Assembly: GCF_013141715.1 (NCBI RefSeq)
Contig: NZ_WHOA01000055.1
Span: forward strand, 1 to 41,115
Length of the DNA stretch: 41,115 nucleotides
Source of the DNA: Paenibacillus phytorum
Lineage (GTDB): Bacteria; Bacillota; Bacilli; Paenibacillales; NBRC-103111
Direction of reading: 5' to 3'
A program made the translations under genes and the position numbers. Every line of letters begins with the position of its first letter. Position 1 is the first letter of the stretch. Positions 17,392-26,916 of this stretch are shown piece by piece. The notes beneath the pieces are model-generated. The model was not told where the DNA came from. It did not search any database and worked only from the letters and a program-made list of their open reading frames with translations.

Positions 17392-18147
17392 TTACATCAT
17401 TCGGTCAGCGAGAAAGTTCAAATTATTCAAGCTGATTTGCAGGCTGTCCATCGGTTTGCCCGGGCATTCGTCCTGCTCTACGCAATACCATTCGATGCCG
17501 TTCCGCTCGCCCCAAGTCAAAATCGGCACAAAGTCGATGACGCCAGTGCCGATTTCGGCGAACGTTTGTCGTTCGTCGTTCGTCATATCCTTTAAGTGAA
17601 TGATCGGCATCCGGTTCGCGTAAGAAGCGATGAACGATACCGGATCTCTACCGCCCTTTTTTACCCAGAATACGTCGATTTCGGCAAGCAGCGCATTGTC
17701 TGCGGAAGGCTCCAGCAAAAATTCGAGTGACGATTTGCCTTCGATCACCGTATCGAACTCCCAAGAGTGGTTGTGGTAACTGATCCGGTAGCCCTGCGGA
17801 GCAAGCTTTCGCGCAATTTCGTTCATTTCGCTGCGGATCGCCCGAAAGCCTTCTTCGCTGCGAACCGGAATATACGGCAAAATCAAGTCTCTCGTGCCAA
17901 AAAGACGCGCTTCCTCCACAACCTTGTCAAGCTCTCCGCGAAACCGGTCAAGCCCGATATGCAGACCCGCGGTGCCGAGCCCCGTTTCCTTCAATACCGC
18001 TGCGATTTCTTCGGCTTTGTAGCCGCGCAGACCGGAAATTTGAACGCCGGCCCATCCCATTTCTTTCAACTCGCGAAGTACGCCCGGAAAATCCTGCTCC
18101 AACTCGTTTCGAAGCGTGAACAACTGAGCTGCAAATTTGTTTTTCAT
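17392..18147 (-). CDS. Sugar phosphate isomerase/epimerase (TIM barrel)
   Basis: A 251-aa xylose-isomerase-like barrel. The metal-site segments are YHNHSWEF, EIDVFWV, IIHLKDM and YCVEQDEC. It is only distantly similar to the isomerase at 8593, so the operon has two different members of the fold. The local base composition appears richer in G+C than its neighbours, which could mean separate acquisition. AAAGGGGTG lies upstream of the ATG. A role in converting the keto-uronate or another monosaccharide product is inferred from its place between the lyase and GH88 genes. Confidence 0.85.
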   Translation of the reverse strand: MKNKFAAQLFTLRNELEQDFPGVLRELKEMGWAGVQISGLRGYKAEEIAAVLKETGLGTAGLHIGLDRFRGELDKVVEEARLFGTRDLILPYIPVRSEEGFRAIRSEMNEIARKLAPQGYRISYHNHSWEFDTVIEGKSSLEFLLEPSADNALLAEIDVFWVKKGGRDPVSFIASYANRMPIIHLKDMTNDERQTFAEIGTGVIDFVPILTWGERNGIEWYCVEQDECPGKPMDSLQISLNNLNFLADRMM

Positions 18148-18201
18148 TGGATAAACACCCCTTTGGCAGTATATAAAAAAGTATTGTTCAACTCTTTGAT
18201 C

Positions 18202-20262
18202 TTACATATCATTTTTCAAATAATCATTTTCATCTATCACAATGGATTGACCGTTTAGCAGGTTCAGCCTGATTTGTCGATCGCGAACGTCTCCCGAAGC
18301 TTCAACTTCCGCTACCGGGCACTTTTCTCCCGCGTTTGTCGGGAACAATAGGGTAACCGCGCGAACCGGACCTTCAGCCGTCAAATCATAGATAACCGTG
18401 GGAGTAGGCGCATATGCCCCTTGCGCAAAAGTATCGGTGTTTTTCCACCCTTGCCACTCCGGTTCGGTTTGCCCTTGTACGATTTTGCCAGCCAGATTTT
18501 CCATTCGGTTAGTCATTAGGGTCAGATTCGGACCTTCATCGTTCAAGGTAACACTCTTCAATCCCTGAACAACCGCCGATTCACTATCCAGATGCCATAA
18601 GAATTCATAGTTATGCTCTTTTCCGTCTTGCGGCGTCAGCCTATCGATCACCAGAAAGCATGGAGCGACGAGCGGATGGTTTTTCAGAAACAGCACGCTT
18701 CGACTGTGCGTGACTCTTAGCTGTGCCTGGTCGCCATAGCCTTCATCATAGGATCCATGGGCATAATCGAAATTGTCGGAGGAATGCCATTTTGCGTCTG
18801 CCGGCAAATGGATGTCGTCCTCCTTCCATTGGTAAGCCACTCTCCGGTTTTGATCCGAGCCGTCTACAAGAACCGTGTTGTGAGAGCGGGTGGACTCTAC
18901 ATAGCTCCGCATCTCGGAGGTGTCATAAGCGTAGTTGCCTCCTTCGGTTAGTAATAGCTTACCGTAGGCATGAATCAGCAAATTCAATTTATCCTCATGC
19001 TGGTGACCTTTCCCGAAGGGCCCCGCGTCGAACATCGCCCATACAGCTTGTCGGTCCCAACCGTTTCGCATGACATAGTACCCACTGTAGGTAAATGGTA
19101 TGGACGTTTCAATCGGCGGTTTCCCTTCTTGTCCTTCCGTTAATGCCCAAAGAAAATCGTGTCGATGCGGATATCGACGTGCCGCCTCGGGCGTGGAAGC
19201 TGCGGCCGACACTTTCAGCCAACGGCCGTCATTCAAATCCGGCAAGCGACCGTCCGGCATCATCAGCTTGACATGGAGGGAGCAGGCATTTTCAAGTGCG
19301 TTAACAAGTTCGGTAGCAATCGGGAGCCTGTATGCTTCATACAATTGAATGACTTGAAAATAATTGATTACCGTAACTTCGTGATAATTCGTGCTCAATT
19401 CGAACTGAAATCCGTCCGGGTATAGTTGTCTGTTCAACTCTTTGATCAGCATCTCCTGAGCATAATTTTTCCAGTTTTCCGCTTCCCTAAATTCGGGACA
19501 AAGTATGCCAATGTGGGACAGACCATTCATCTCCATAAGCAGCCAGTTGCCTTGTCGGTGATGGTGACGGAGCCGCATAGCATGTTCCAGTAAGGATTTA
19601 TACCAATCGATCAACACATCGTCGGTGAAATGGGGAGAACGGTAACAGGCATGAAGTGCGTACGGCCAGGCATTGCCCATACGCAACCCGCACTCGATCG
19701 TCCGCCACCCGTATCCCGGCCCACTTTCTGGCACAACGACCTGCTGAACCCAGCTGGTAAACAAGTTAACGAGTCCCTCGGCATATTTTTCGTCTCCTGT
19801 TTCCCTGTAACGTCTCGCCAGCACTTCCCATTCCCAATGGCGGTTCAACTGCCAGGTCCATTCCAAATAATGATTGAAAGTAGGATTGCTGGACCAGTCC
19901 ACCATTCCGGAGAATTGGTGGGGCGTACCGCAAGATACAAGCTTTAACGATAATATGCGCTCGCCCATTTCTTCCATCGTCTCACCCGGAAGATAATACA
20001 GGTTTTGCAGTTCGTGAGACGGGATCTGGAAATACAGATCCGAACGCAAAGACTTCCGCACATGTTCAGAAAATAATTGGCGCGCCTTTCCGAAGTCTTC
20101 GCTTTCGACCGCTTTCTTTACATACTCAAGGCCCGGCAAGTTCATATTGATCGATGTGAAAAATTCGTAATCGCTTACACGAGGACCAGATTGTGTTTGG
20201 TTTTCCACTTTATAATGACCTCCATTTGGTTCAATAGTCTTAATCGGGAGAACGGTTTTCAA
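18202..20262 (-). CDS. Heparinase II/III-family polysaccharide lyase
   Basis: A 686-aa protein with an alpha/alpha-toroid N-terminal domain (about 40-380; for example GNWLLMEMNGLSHIG and STNYHEVTVINY) and the Hepar_II_III beta-sandwich domain (about 395-600; GKGHQHEDKLNLLIHAYGK, YDTSEMRSYVES, TRSHNTVLVDG). His and Tyr residues in these segments are the expected catalytic ones. The family beta-eliminates uronate-containing glycans (heparin, heparan sulfate, alginate-like). No signal peptide is present, so it would act on imported oligosaccharides and feed GH88. The TTG start overlaps the response-regulator stop by 4 nt (TTGA), indicating coupled translation. Confidence 0.9.
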   Translation of the reverse strand: MKTVLPIKTIEPNGGHYKVENQTQSGPRVSDYEFFTSINMNLPGLEYVKKAVESEDFGKARQLFSEHVRKSLRSDLYFQIPSHELQNLYYLPGETMEEMGERILSLKLVSCGTPHQFSGMVDWSSNPTFNHYLEWTWQLNRHWEWEVLARRYRETGDEKYAEGLVNLFTSWVQQVVVPESGPGYGWRTIECGLRMGNAWPYALHACYRSPHFTDDVLIDWYKSLLEHAMRLRHHHRQGNWLLMEMNGLSHIGILCPEFREAENWKNYAQEMLIKELNRQLYPDGFQFELSTNYHEVTVINYFQVIQLYEAYRLPIATELVNALENACSLHVKLMMPDGRLPDLNDGRWLKVSAAASTPEAARRYPHRHDFLWALTEGQEGKPPIETSIPFTYSGYYVMRNGWDRQAVWAMFDAGPFGKGHQHEDKLNLLIHAYGKLLLTEGGNYAYDTSEMRSYVESTRSHNTVLVDGSDQNRRVAYQWKEDDIHLPADAKWHSSDNFDYAHGSYDEGYGDQAQLRVTHSRSVLFLKNHPLVAPCFLVIDRLTPQDGKEHNYEFLWHLDSESAVVQGLKSVTLNDEGPNLTLMTNRMENLAGKIVQGQTEPEWQGWKNTDTFAQGAYAPTPTVIYDLTAEGPVRAVTLLFPTNAGEKCPVAEVEASGDVRDRQIRLNLLNGQSIVIDENDYLKNDM

Positions 20263-21065
20263 GAATCTACCTTTTTCCCCTGCTGTTCTTTTAACTCGAC
20301 GTTACGATAATCGCTTGGATTCATCCCAAGCATTCGTTTGAAAATTTTATTGAAATGCCGGTAATTTTCCAGCCCGACCTGCTCAGCGATTTCGTTTGTC
20401 CGAAGATTTGTAGTTGTAATCAGTAGCTTGGCTTTGTTGACCCGCTGCTCCATGATGTATTGAGTAAATGTTCGACCCGTTGTTTTTTTGAACATGGCGC
20501 TGAAATATGGTGCGCTGTAGCCGGCTTGTGCGGCCACTGCTTCCATGCGATAAGACTTGCTAACATCAGCTTGCAGCTGCCGAATGACATCATTCATGAC
20601 GTCGTTCGGATATCCGGGGACGGGATCACTGATTGGCGGGCGCTCTTCCATTTTGTGAGAAGCATGAACGCGCTCTTCAAGCTTAGGTATAAGCTTCTTT
20701 AACGTTTCGGCAAGCAACGTATCTTGTGCCAAGCAGTCTTCTTTTAACAAATACGACGAAGCACCTAGTTCGATCGCCTTTTGCGCGAGATGAAAGTCGC
20801 TATGGCAACTTAAAATGACCATAAGCGGCATTTCCTGTTCCAGCTTGGTGAGTTCAACCATCATCTCGATTCCATCCATAACTGGCATTGTGATATCTGT
20901 TACCAGAAAATGGGGTTTGTGTTCTTTACACAACTGCAACCCTTTTTCCCCGTTTGCCGCCTCCCCCACAACATGGAACAGCTCGTTCTCCTCGGTGATC
21001 ATCTGCTTATACACTTCGCGAGCCGGCTTCTCGTCTTCGACAATCATCACTTTATATGGTGCCAT
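20259..21065 (-). CDS. AraC-family response regulator (YesN type)
   Basis: A 268-aa protein: receiver domain at residues 4-125 with acidic pocket EDE (10-12) and phospho-acceptor Asp57 (FLVTDITMPVMDG), linker at 125-160, and AraC-type double helix-turn-helix at about 165-262 (AAQAGYSAPYFSAMFKKTTG and YRHFNKIFKRMLGMNPSDYR). It is shorter than many YesN proteins because the linker is brief. It is the partner of the overlapping histidine kinase (14-nt overlap) and is expected to activate the promoter upstream of the binding-protein gene in response to the oligosaccharide. Confidence 0.93.
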   Translation of the reverse strand: MAPYKVMIVEDEKPAREVYKQMITEENELFHVVGEAANGEKGLQLCKEHKPHFLVTDITMPVMDGIEMMVELTKLEQEMPLMVILSCHSDFHLAQKAIELGASSYLLKEDCLAQDTLLAETLKKLIPKLEERVHASHKMEERPPISDPVPGYPNDVMNDVIRQLQADVSKSYRMEAVAAQAGYSAPYFSAMFKKTTGRTFTQYIMEQRVNKAKLLITTTNLRTNEIAEQVGLENYRHFNKIFKRMLGMNPSDYRNVELKEQQGKKVDS

Positions 21066-22878
21066 TATTTGGGAGTATCCTTTCTTCCGTAGATGAAGTA
21101 TCTATACTTTCGTAGTCCAGTTTCCCGCTAGGAATGAAGATTGTCACAATCGCTCCGTTCGCACTGCTATGAATTTGAAATTCCGTTTGCTCGCCATAGA
21201 GCAATCTAACCCGCTCCCATACATTTTTTACGCCGATGCTCTCACTCTGCAGACCTTGTACCAAATTCGTGTTGAGTGCATTCAGCCGATCCGGATCAAT
21301 TCCTATACCGTTATCTTCGATTTGCAGCAGGACTGTTTCTTTCGAAACCTGTACAGCCCGAACGGTTATTATCCCCTCTTCGTCCTCCTTGGCCAAAATA
21401 CCATGGAACAATGAATTTTCGATCAAAGGCTGCAGAAGCAATTTTGGAATGAGCATTCCGTTTAGAAGCTCTTCAATCTCTAAATTCAGGATAATACGAC
21501 GATCATACCGCAGCTGAATCATGCTCACATAATCGGTTATATATTTCAACTCCTGGGAAAGTGGAACGAGTTGTTCGTAGTTTTCCATCGAATAGCGCAG
21601 GATCGAGATCAGACTGCGCATCATCGACTTGATTTTGTTATAATCCCGAAGCGTGGCGTACACGCTGATCGTGTTCAAGGTGTTGTAAATCAAGTGCGGG
21701 TTGATTTGCGACTGCAGTACGCGGATTTCATTACGTCGCTTCAATTCCTCTGATTTCTGTAAATCCTCCATAAGCAATTGAAGTCGGGAAGCCATCTTGT
21801 TCAACATTACACCTAAATCGCCGATTTCGTTGTTTGGATACTTCGTGTCTTGCGTCGTGAAATCGCCAATCTGAATAAGCTGCATATGATGTTTAAGCCT
21901 TTTCAGAGGGTTATATAGGCTGTATCCGATTACCAACGAAACGATCAGACCGAGCAGCATCAGCACGAAAAGTGCGATCAAGGCGGATTTTGTTATAAAA
22001 TGCGTACTCTCCGACAAAAGAGCATTCGGAATTTCCGAGACGATTATCCATTCGTGAAAATCTCTCGATTGTTTCACCGATACAAGTGAGTGCCCTAACG
22101 TGAACTGATCGCTCCGTTTGCTTTGTTGCCAGCTGTCCAGAAGCTGCCCGATATGTTCGTTCAGGACAAAAGTATCTGCACTGCTAGTCGAGGCGATGAT
22201 CTTCCTGTCCGATGAAAGGATATAGATCGCGCCTTCCGGTCCCAAATTGATGTTCTGAATCGTTTTCTTCAACGCATTGTTCGGCAGGGTAATGATTATA
22301 ACTCCTTTAAAGCCGCTCCCATTGGAATACGATACTTTACGCATGAAAAAGCTGTTGTTTTGCAAAAAGGGATCACTGTCATTCTGATCAACAACCAGTA
22401 AAAAAGGCTTGTTCGATTGCTCGAATCGTTCAATCAGTTCTGCGTAACGCGACTGTTTCAGCGGAACAATCGCGTCGATTGAAGAAACCACTTCGCCGGA
22501 CTCGACTGAATAGAGTACGATATCGTCGATGTCCCCGATTGCCGTTTTGCCCGTATCCAATACGCGCTGAAGCTCCTGATTTTGCATGACATAATTGAAA
22601 AAGTTCTTTTGTGAATCCATTAAATTAATAATACTTGGCGATATCCCATATTGAGAGCTAACTTGTTGCATGCGCGACATCGTGATGTCGATACGCTCCA
22701 TTGTTTGGCTCACGACCTGCAAATTGAGCATCTTGACTTTGTCTATGACCGTTTGATTGGAGAGGGTTATAGTCAAATAAGCGAAAATTAGCAGGGGTAC
22801 GACAGAAACGAGAAACAATATAAAAATTACTTTCACAAAAAAGCTTCTTCGTAAAAAGCTTAAAAACGAAGTTCGCAT
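21052..22878 (-). CDS. Sensor histidine kinase (YesM/LytS type, His_kinase family)
   Basis: A 608-aa protein with a first membrane helix at about 15-37, an extracellular sensor region of about 260 residues (Cache-like), a second helix at about 298-322, HAMP about 322-375, the internal-type phosphorylation motif QSQINPHLIYNTLNTI just after 390, and a HATPase domain with PLIENSLFHGI, IEDNGIGI and SIGVKNVWERV. This architecture is typical of kinases paired with AraC-type regulators beside carbohydrate ABC transporters. The extracellular domain, or contact with the solute-binding protein, is the likely sensor of the sugar. Confidence 0.93.
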   Translation of the reverse strand: MRTSFLSFLRRSFFVKVIFILFLVSVVPLLIFAYLTITLSNQTVIDKVKMLNLQVVSQTMERIDITMSRMQQVSSQYGISPSIINLMDSQKNFFNYVMQNQELQRVLDTGKTAIGDIDDIVLYSVESGEVVSSIDAIVPLKQSRYAELIERFEQSNKPFLLVVDQNDSDPFLQNNSFFMRKVSYSNGSGFKGVIIITLPNNALKKTIQNINLGPEGAIYILSSDRKIIASTSSADTFVLNEHIGQLLDSWQQSKRSDQFTLGHSLVSVKQSRDFHEWIIVSEIPNALLSESTHFITKSALIALFVLMLLGLIVSLVIGYSLYNPLKRLKHHMQLIQIGDFTTQDTKYPNNEIGDLGVMLNKMASRLQLLMEDLQKSEELKRRNEIRVLQSQINPHLIYNTLNTISVYATLRDYNKIKSMMRSLISILRYSMENYEQLVPLSQELKYITDYVSMIQLRYDRRIILNLEIEELLNGMLIPKLLLQPLIENSLFHGILAKEDEEGIITVRAVQVSKETVLLQIEDNGIGIDPDRLNALNTNLVQGLQSESIGVKNVWERVRLLYGEQTEFQIHSSANGAIVTIFIPSGKLDYESIDTSSTEERILPNNGTI

Positions 22879-23009
22879 CCTGTCATCGCCGCCTTTTCAG
22901 CCTCATGTTGTTCCGCTTGCTCATCGTTTTTACCTGCATTCAGTACGGCGATGCTGATCAGCGCATATTTAGACACTAATGGCATCGATGCTGCAATCCG
23001 ACAAACAAT

Positions 23010-23885
23010 CTATTCTTTAATCGATCCCAGCATGGATCCCTGTGCGAAATATTTTTGCAAAAACGGATAAATAGCAACTATCGGGATCATAGATATGATG
23101 ACCGCTGCCATTTTGATACTGTCGCCAAGTTGAGCGATATTCTTCTCTTCCAAGCTAAATTCATTATTGATATTTGCTGTGCCAACGATAATCATTTGCC
23201 TTAATAGCACTTGTACGGTCCACATGCTGCTCTTGCTCAAATAAATAACGGCTCCAAAAAACTCATTCCAGTGTCCGACCATGAACATGAGTCCAAATGT
23301 TGCCATAACCGGCATCGAAAGTGGAAGCACGATCGACCATAAAATCCGAACTTCCCCCGCTCCGTCGATTCGCGCCGCTTCGTCCAAGCTTTCCGGAAGT
23401 GCTTGGAAAAAAGTTTTCATCACCATAATCGTGAAAGCATTTGTAGCGCCTGGCAGTATCAGCGCCCAGTAAGTATTAAGCAACCCTAGTGATTTTATCA
23501 GCAAATAATTCGGTATTAACCCGACCGAGAACAGCATCGTGAAAAAAATGATCAGCATCATCGCACGCCGGCCAGGCAAAAACTTTTTGGACAATGCATA
23601 GGCAAGCGTTACTGAAAACAGCAGATTAATGGCCGTTCCGACTATCGTGATATACATCGTATTGCCGATCGCATGAATGAATCGATTCGTCGATAGTAGA
23701 TACTTGTATCCTTCCAGTGTGAATTCTTTCGGTACGAGAAAAAAATTTCCTCCCATCGACTCTCCACCGCCGCTAAATGAAACGGCCACGACGTACAGAA
23801 ACGGAATAAACACAAGCATGCCGAAGAGCAGCATGAACAATGTATTCGTTGCATCAAATATAGTGAATTTATCTCTTATCCTCAC
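23010..23885 (-). CDS. Carbohydrate ABC transporter permease (LplC/YtcP type)
   Basis: A 291-aa inner-membrane permease with six predicted helices and the EAA loop EAARIDGAGEVRILWSIVLPLSMP (given in part) near residues 185-208, which contacts the ATPase. The C-terminus KYFAQGSMLGSIKE is typical of the LplC/YtcP group. It starts with GTG after GAGGTAAA. It forms the membrane pore with the permease 21 nt upstream. No ATPase gene is present, so a shared MsmX/UgpC-type ATPase must energise the importer, as is usual for this class in Bacillota. Confidence 0.92.
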   Translation of the reverse strand: MRIRDKFTIFDATNTLFMLLFGMLVFIPFLYVVAVSFSGGGESMGGNFFLVPKEFTLEGYKYLLSTNRFIHAIGNTMYITIVGTAINLLFSVTLAYALSKKFLPGRRAMMLIIFFTMLFSVGLIPNYLLIKSLGLLNTYWALILPGATNAFTIMVMKTFFQALPESLDEAARIDGAGEVRILWSIVLPLSMPVMATFGLMFMVGHWNEFFGAVIYLSKSSMWTVQVLLRQMIIVGTANINNEFSLEEKNIAQLGDSIKMAAVIISMIPIVAIYPFLQKYFAQGSMLGSIKE

Positions 23886-23906
23886 GTTTGTTTACCTCGA
23901 TCCGGC

Positions 23907-24875
23907 TTAAAATACACCGTCTTCTCCCGCTTTTTTGGCCAAATAGTTACTGACGATAACCATAATCAATCCGATAACCGAGTTGAACAATCCGGCCGCA
24001 ATACCGTAGCTGAATTGGGACTGCGTTAAGCCGACCCGGTATACATAGAGATCGAACACGTCGGAGACGTCTTGATTGAGCTGGTTGCTCATCAGAAAAA
24101 CCTGCATGAAGTTCGAATCCATAATGCTGCCGATGCGCAGCACTAACAATATGATAATAGTGCTCTTAATGCCGGGAAGGGTAACATGCCATATTCGCTG
24201 CCATCTTCCGGCACCGTCCATCTTGGCTGCTTCATAAAGGTCAGGATTTACGCCTGCAATCGCCGCAAGAAAGATGACCGTTCCCCAACCCGCTTCCTTC
24301 CAAATCCCCTGAAGTACCGCGAGCGGCCGGAACCACTCATTACTTGTCATAAACCCGATTCCTTTGCCGATGGCTTCCCCAACATAATGGTTAATGACAC
24401 CTGACGGCCCGAAGAAAATGAGCGTAATCGCTACGACAACGACCCAAGAAAGAAAATGCGGCAAGTAAACGACCGTCTGCACGATTTTTCTCATCAGCAC
24501 TGAACGCAGCTCGCTCAACATAATCGCCAGAAAAATGACAAACGGAAAATAAAAGGCCAAATTATAGAGGCTTAACATCAGCGTGTTCTTTAGAAGAAGA
24601 AGGAACGCTTCATTTGTGAAAAACTCCTGGAAATGCTTAAAGCCCACCCATGGACTTCTCCAAAATCCCAAAAACGGACTATAGTCCTGAAAAGAGAGCA
24701 GGATGCCCCACATCGGAAAATATTTAAAAACTATAAAATAAATCATACCCGGCGCAGCCAGTAAATAAAACCACAAGTATTTTTTTGCATTTTTCTTGAA
24801 ATAGGACTTCTCTGTGGCGCCTGAATATTGCGCTTTCATTTGTAGCGCCGATTGTTCGCCCACCTGTAAAGCCAT
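23907..24875 (-). CDS. Carbohydrate ABC transporter permease (LplB type)
   Basis: A 322-aa permease with a cytoplasmic N-terminal extension of about 35 residues, six predicted helices and the EAA loop EAAKMDGAGRWQRIWHVTLP near residues 216-235. The LplB/YteP group pairs with LplC-type permeases for import of complex oligosaccharides. AAGGAGG lies directly before the ATG. Gene order binding protein, B permease, C permease is the standard one. Confidence 0.92.
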   Translation of the reverse strand: MALQVGEQSALQMKAQYSGATEKSYFKKNAKKYLWFYLLAAPGMIYFIVFKYFPMWGILLSFQDYSPFLGFWRSPWVGFKHFQEFFTNEAFLLLLKNTLMLSLYNLAFYFPFVIFLAIMLSELRSVLMRKIVQTVVYLPHFLSWVVVVAITLIFFGPSGVINHYVGEAIGKGIGFMTSNEWFRPLAVLQGIWKEAGWGTVIFLAAIAGVNPDLYEAAKMDGAGRWQRIWHVTLPGIKSTIIILLVLRIGSIMDSNFMQVFLMSNQLNQDVSDVFDLYVYRVGLTQSQFSYGIAAGLFNSVIGLIMVIVSNYLAKKAGEDGVF

Positions 24876-24943
24876 CTGCAGCCCTCCTTAATTCCATGAT
24901 GTAATCTTATCTTATTCATCTGCATCCGGTATGAGAAAGTGAA

Positions 24944-24976
24944 GAATTGCCGTCCTCAACTTCAGGAAGACAATTC
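24944..24976 (-). terminator. Intercistronic hairpin between binding-protein and permease genes
   Basis: GAATTG (24944-24949) pairs with CAATTC (24971-24976), and the stem continues imperfectly inward (TCCTC with GGAAG). It has no U-tract. Such hairpins after a binding-protein gene often protect or attenuate the transcript so that the binding protein is made in excess over the permeases; that role is inferred. Confidence 0.4.
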
Positions 24977-24989
24977 TCCAAGATCCGTG

Positions 24990-26528
24990 TTACTTTTTCT
25001 GGGCGTTATACTGCTCCATATACTCTTTCGCTATCTGGTTACCGTATGTTTTCTCCCAACCTTCGATTTCGGCCTTTACCGTATCTAGAGTGCCTTCGCC
25101 GATGACATATTTCAATGCGGCAGTACTGAGCTTCTTCAGATTATCGGGATTTTTGGCATTCGTTTCCGAAATCAATCCGTCGAATGGATTCACTACAGCG
25201 ACTTTCTCAAAACTGTCAGTGATATTTTTCATAATTTGTCTAACCGGAGCAGAAGCGTCTGATTTGACGTATAAATAGGGATCATAACGATTTTCAAGCG
25301 CCCAGAGGTTTGGCTGTTCTTCCTTGTACAGTTTTATCTGCTCAGGCGACTGCTCCACCTTGCCGTCCTTATAACTTGTAGAATGCATCCCGATTATCCC
25401 AGCTTGGCTATACGCTTGATTTTCCTCACTAGCCGTGAAATCAAGATAATCGACGATTTTCTGAACCTTGTCTTTTGGCGTCGTACTCGGAATCGCCCAT
25501 AATCCATAGTAACCGCCAGACTTTTGAATACCGCCTTTTCCATCTGGCCCCTTCAACACAGGAATGAGTTCCAAGTTCGTGTTGGGATCGGCTTTGCGAA
25601 TTTGGGCCATGTTGCCGTTCGGGCTGTCATTCAATTCCGAAACATTCGTGGCTCTGGATCCGACAATACCTTGAAGATATTGAGCTTGGGCCTGAGAGGA
25701 TTTTAATACTGGAGCGTTCTTGTCGAAAAGTCCATCCGCCCACGCTTGCTTTACCCAATCTAAATAAGTCAAATATTCCGGTGTTTGAATCGCATATTTA
25801 GGAGCGCCATTCTCGATTTTCCATCCATTAGGCATGCCTAATGCAAACTGAACCGGTGCGAGCCAACCGAAAACCGTATACGAGTTTGTAGGGTAGGTGA
25901 CGATCGGCACGGTCTTCCCTCCACCAGCCGGATCCTTTTCCTTGAAAGTTTTCATTACTTGGTTAAATTCGCTCAGGGTCTCCGGCGTTTTCAAACCGTA
26001 CTTGTCCAACCAGTCTTTACGTATCGCTATATTTCCCTGCGCACCATACATTTGACGCGGGCGGGGGATACCGTATACTTTGTTGTCAACCTTCGTTTGG
26101 GTCCAAGTGATTTCAGGGATCAGGCTCAGATTCTTTTTGTCTTTCAGATAAGGGGTAAGGTCATGGAAAGCGCCCTGTTTCACGTAATTGGCAAACACGC
26201 TGTCTTTTCCGTTATCGAACAAAATGAGGTCGTAGGTGGACGAATTAGCCATTGCCAAGCTGATTTTATCTTTGTATACATCCTCGATAGCCAGTTCGAG
26301 TTCAAGCTTGACGTTGCCTCGTTTCTCGATATCTTCCTTCGCTTTGTTTAAATCCAATTTAGGCGGATCGCCTGGTTGTATGAGAAGCACCTTTAAGTTA
26401 GTTGGCTCGCTGGAAACTGATGCTCCAGTTGAAGGTTTCTTATCATTCTCGGAACTGCCACATCCGGTCAATACTCCCGCTATCAGGATGGCGGCTGCCA
26501 GAGGAGCCATTGCAAATTTCCTTTTCAT
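24990..26528 (-). CDS. Extracellular solute-binding lipoprotein (LplA-like, family 1)
   Basis: A 512-aa lipoprotein. The signal peptide ends in the lipobox LTGC at about residues 20-23 (AGVLTGCGSS). The mature part is a large two-lobed sugar-binding protein (SBP_bac_1-like), with aromatic-rich segments such as GIPRPRQMYGAQGNIAIRKDW (given in part) and SGGYYGLWAIPS. It is the only exported protein of the locus apart from the kinase sensor and sits first in the operon, as expected for capturing oligosaccharides outside the membrane. The size fits the class that takes longer oligosaccharides (lyase or pectin/GAG loci). Confidence 0.92.
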   Translation of the reverse strand: MKRKFAMAPLAAAILIAGVLTGCGSSENDKKPSTGASVSSEPTNLKVLLIQPGDPPKLDLNKAKEDIEKRGNVKLELELAIEDVYKDKISLAMANSSTYDLILFDNGKDSVFANYVKQGAFHDLTPYLKDKKNLSLIPEITWTQTKVDNKVYGIPRPRQMYGAQGNIAIRKDWLDKYGLKTPETLSEFNQVMKTFKEKDPAGGGKTVPIVTYPTNSYTVFGWLAPVQFALGMPNGWKIENGAPKYAIQTPEYLTYLDWVKQAWADGLFDKNAPVLKSSQAQAQYLQGIVGSRATNVSELNDSPNGNMAQIRKADPNTNLELIPVLKGPDGKGGIQKSGGYYGLWAIPSTTPKDKVQKIVDYLDFTASEENQAYSQAGIIGMHSTSYKDGKVEQSPEQIKLYKEEQPNLWALENRYDPYLYVKSDASAPVRQIMKNITDSFEKVAVVNPFDGLISETNAKNPDNLKKLSTAALKYVIGEGTLDTVKAEIEGWEKTYGNQIAKEYMEQYNAQKK

Positions 26529-26916
26529 TCTTTAAAACCCCTTTCGTTTTTTCTTCGGATTCGTTTGCTAAATCAATCGATTACCTCGTATGTTTACGCT
26601 TGTTGTGAGAGCCTCTCCCTTCCCAACTCATTTCCTTTTCATAATAGAAGAGACTGCTGCAGCAATTAATAATACGCTTACATGTTTCGGCTGCAGGTTT
26701 ATATGAGTAATCTTACTAAACTTTTGATTGCGCTTACATGATCTACTTTAAGCGAAGTGTATCCTGATTTACGGGAATGGAACATCACTATGTCTGGGCT
26801 TTTTTCTATTTTATCTCATAACTCGTCTTGCGCTTTCCTCCACTGCTCTTATGATCCTCTTAAGTAGTGAAGCTTGCTGCCAGCGGGAACAATTCCCCTG
26901 GCTACGGTTGCTTGAG
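26529..26916 (-). promoter_or_regulatory. Control region of the polysaccharide operon
   Basis: The interval upstream of the binding-protein gene has two exact copies of CGCTTACATG, at 26675-26684 and 26731-26740, 56 bp apart. On the minus strand the distal copy extends to TGTAAGCGCAATCA (26725-26738), which matches the CcpA cre consensus TGWAANCGNTNWCA at 13 of 14 positions. A looser GTTTACGCTTG lies at 26592-26602. This fits catabolite repression and/or a direct-repeat site for the AraC-type regulator. No convincing -35/-10 pair could be fixed by eye. Confidence 0.45.
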
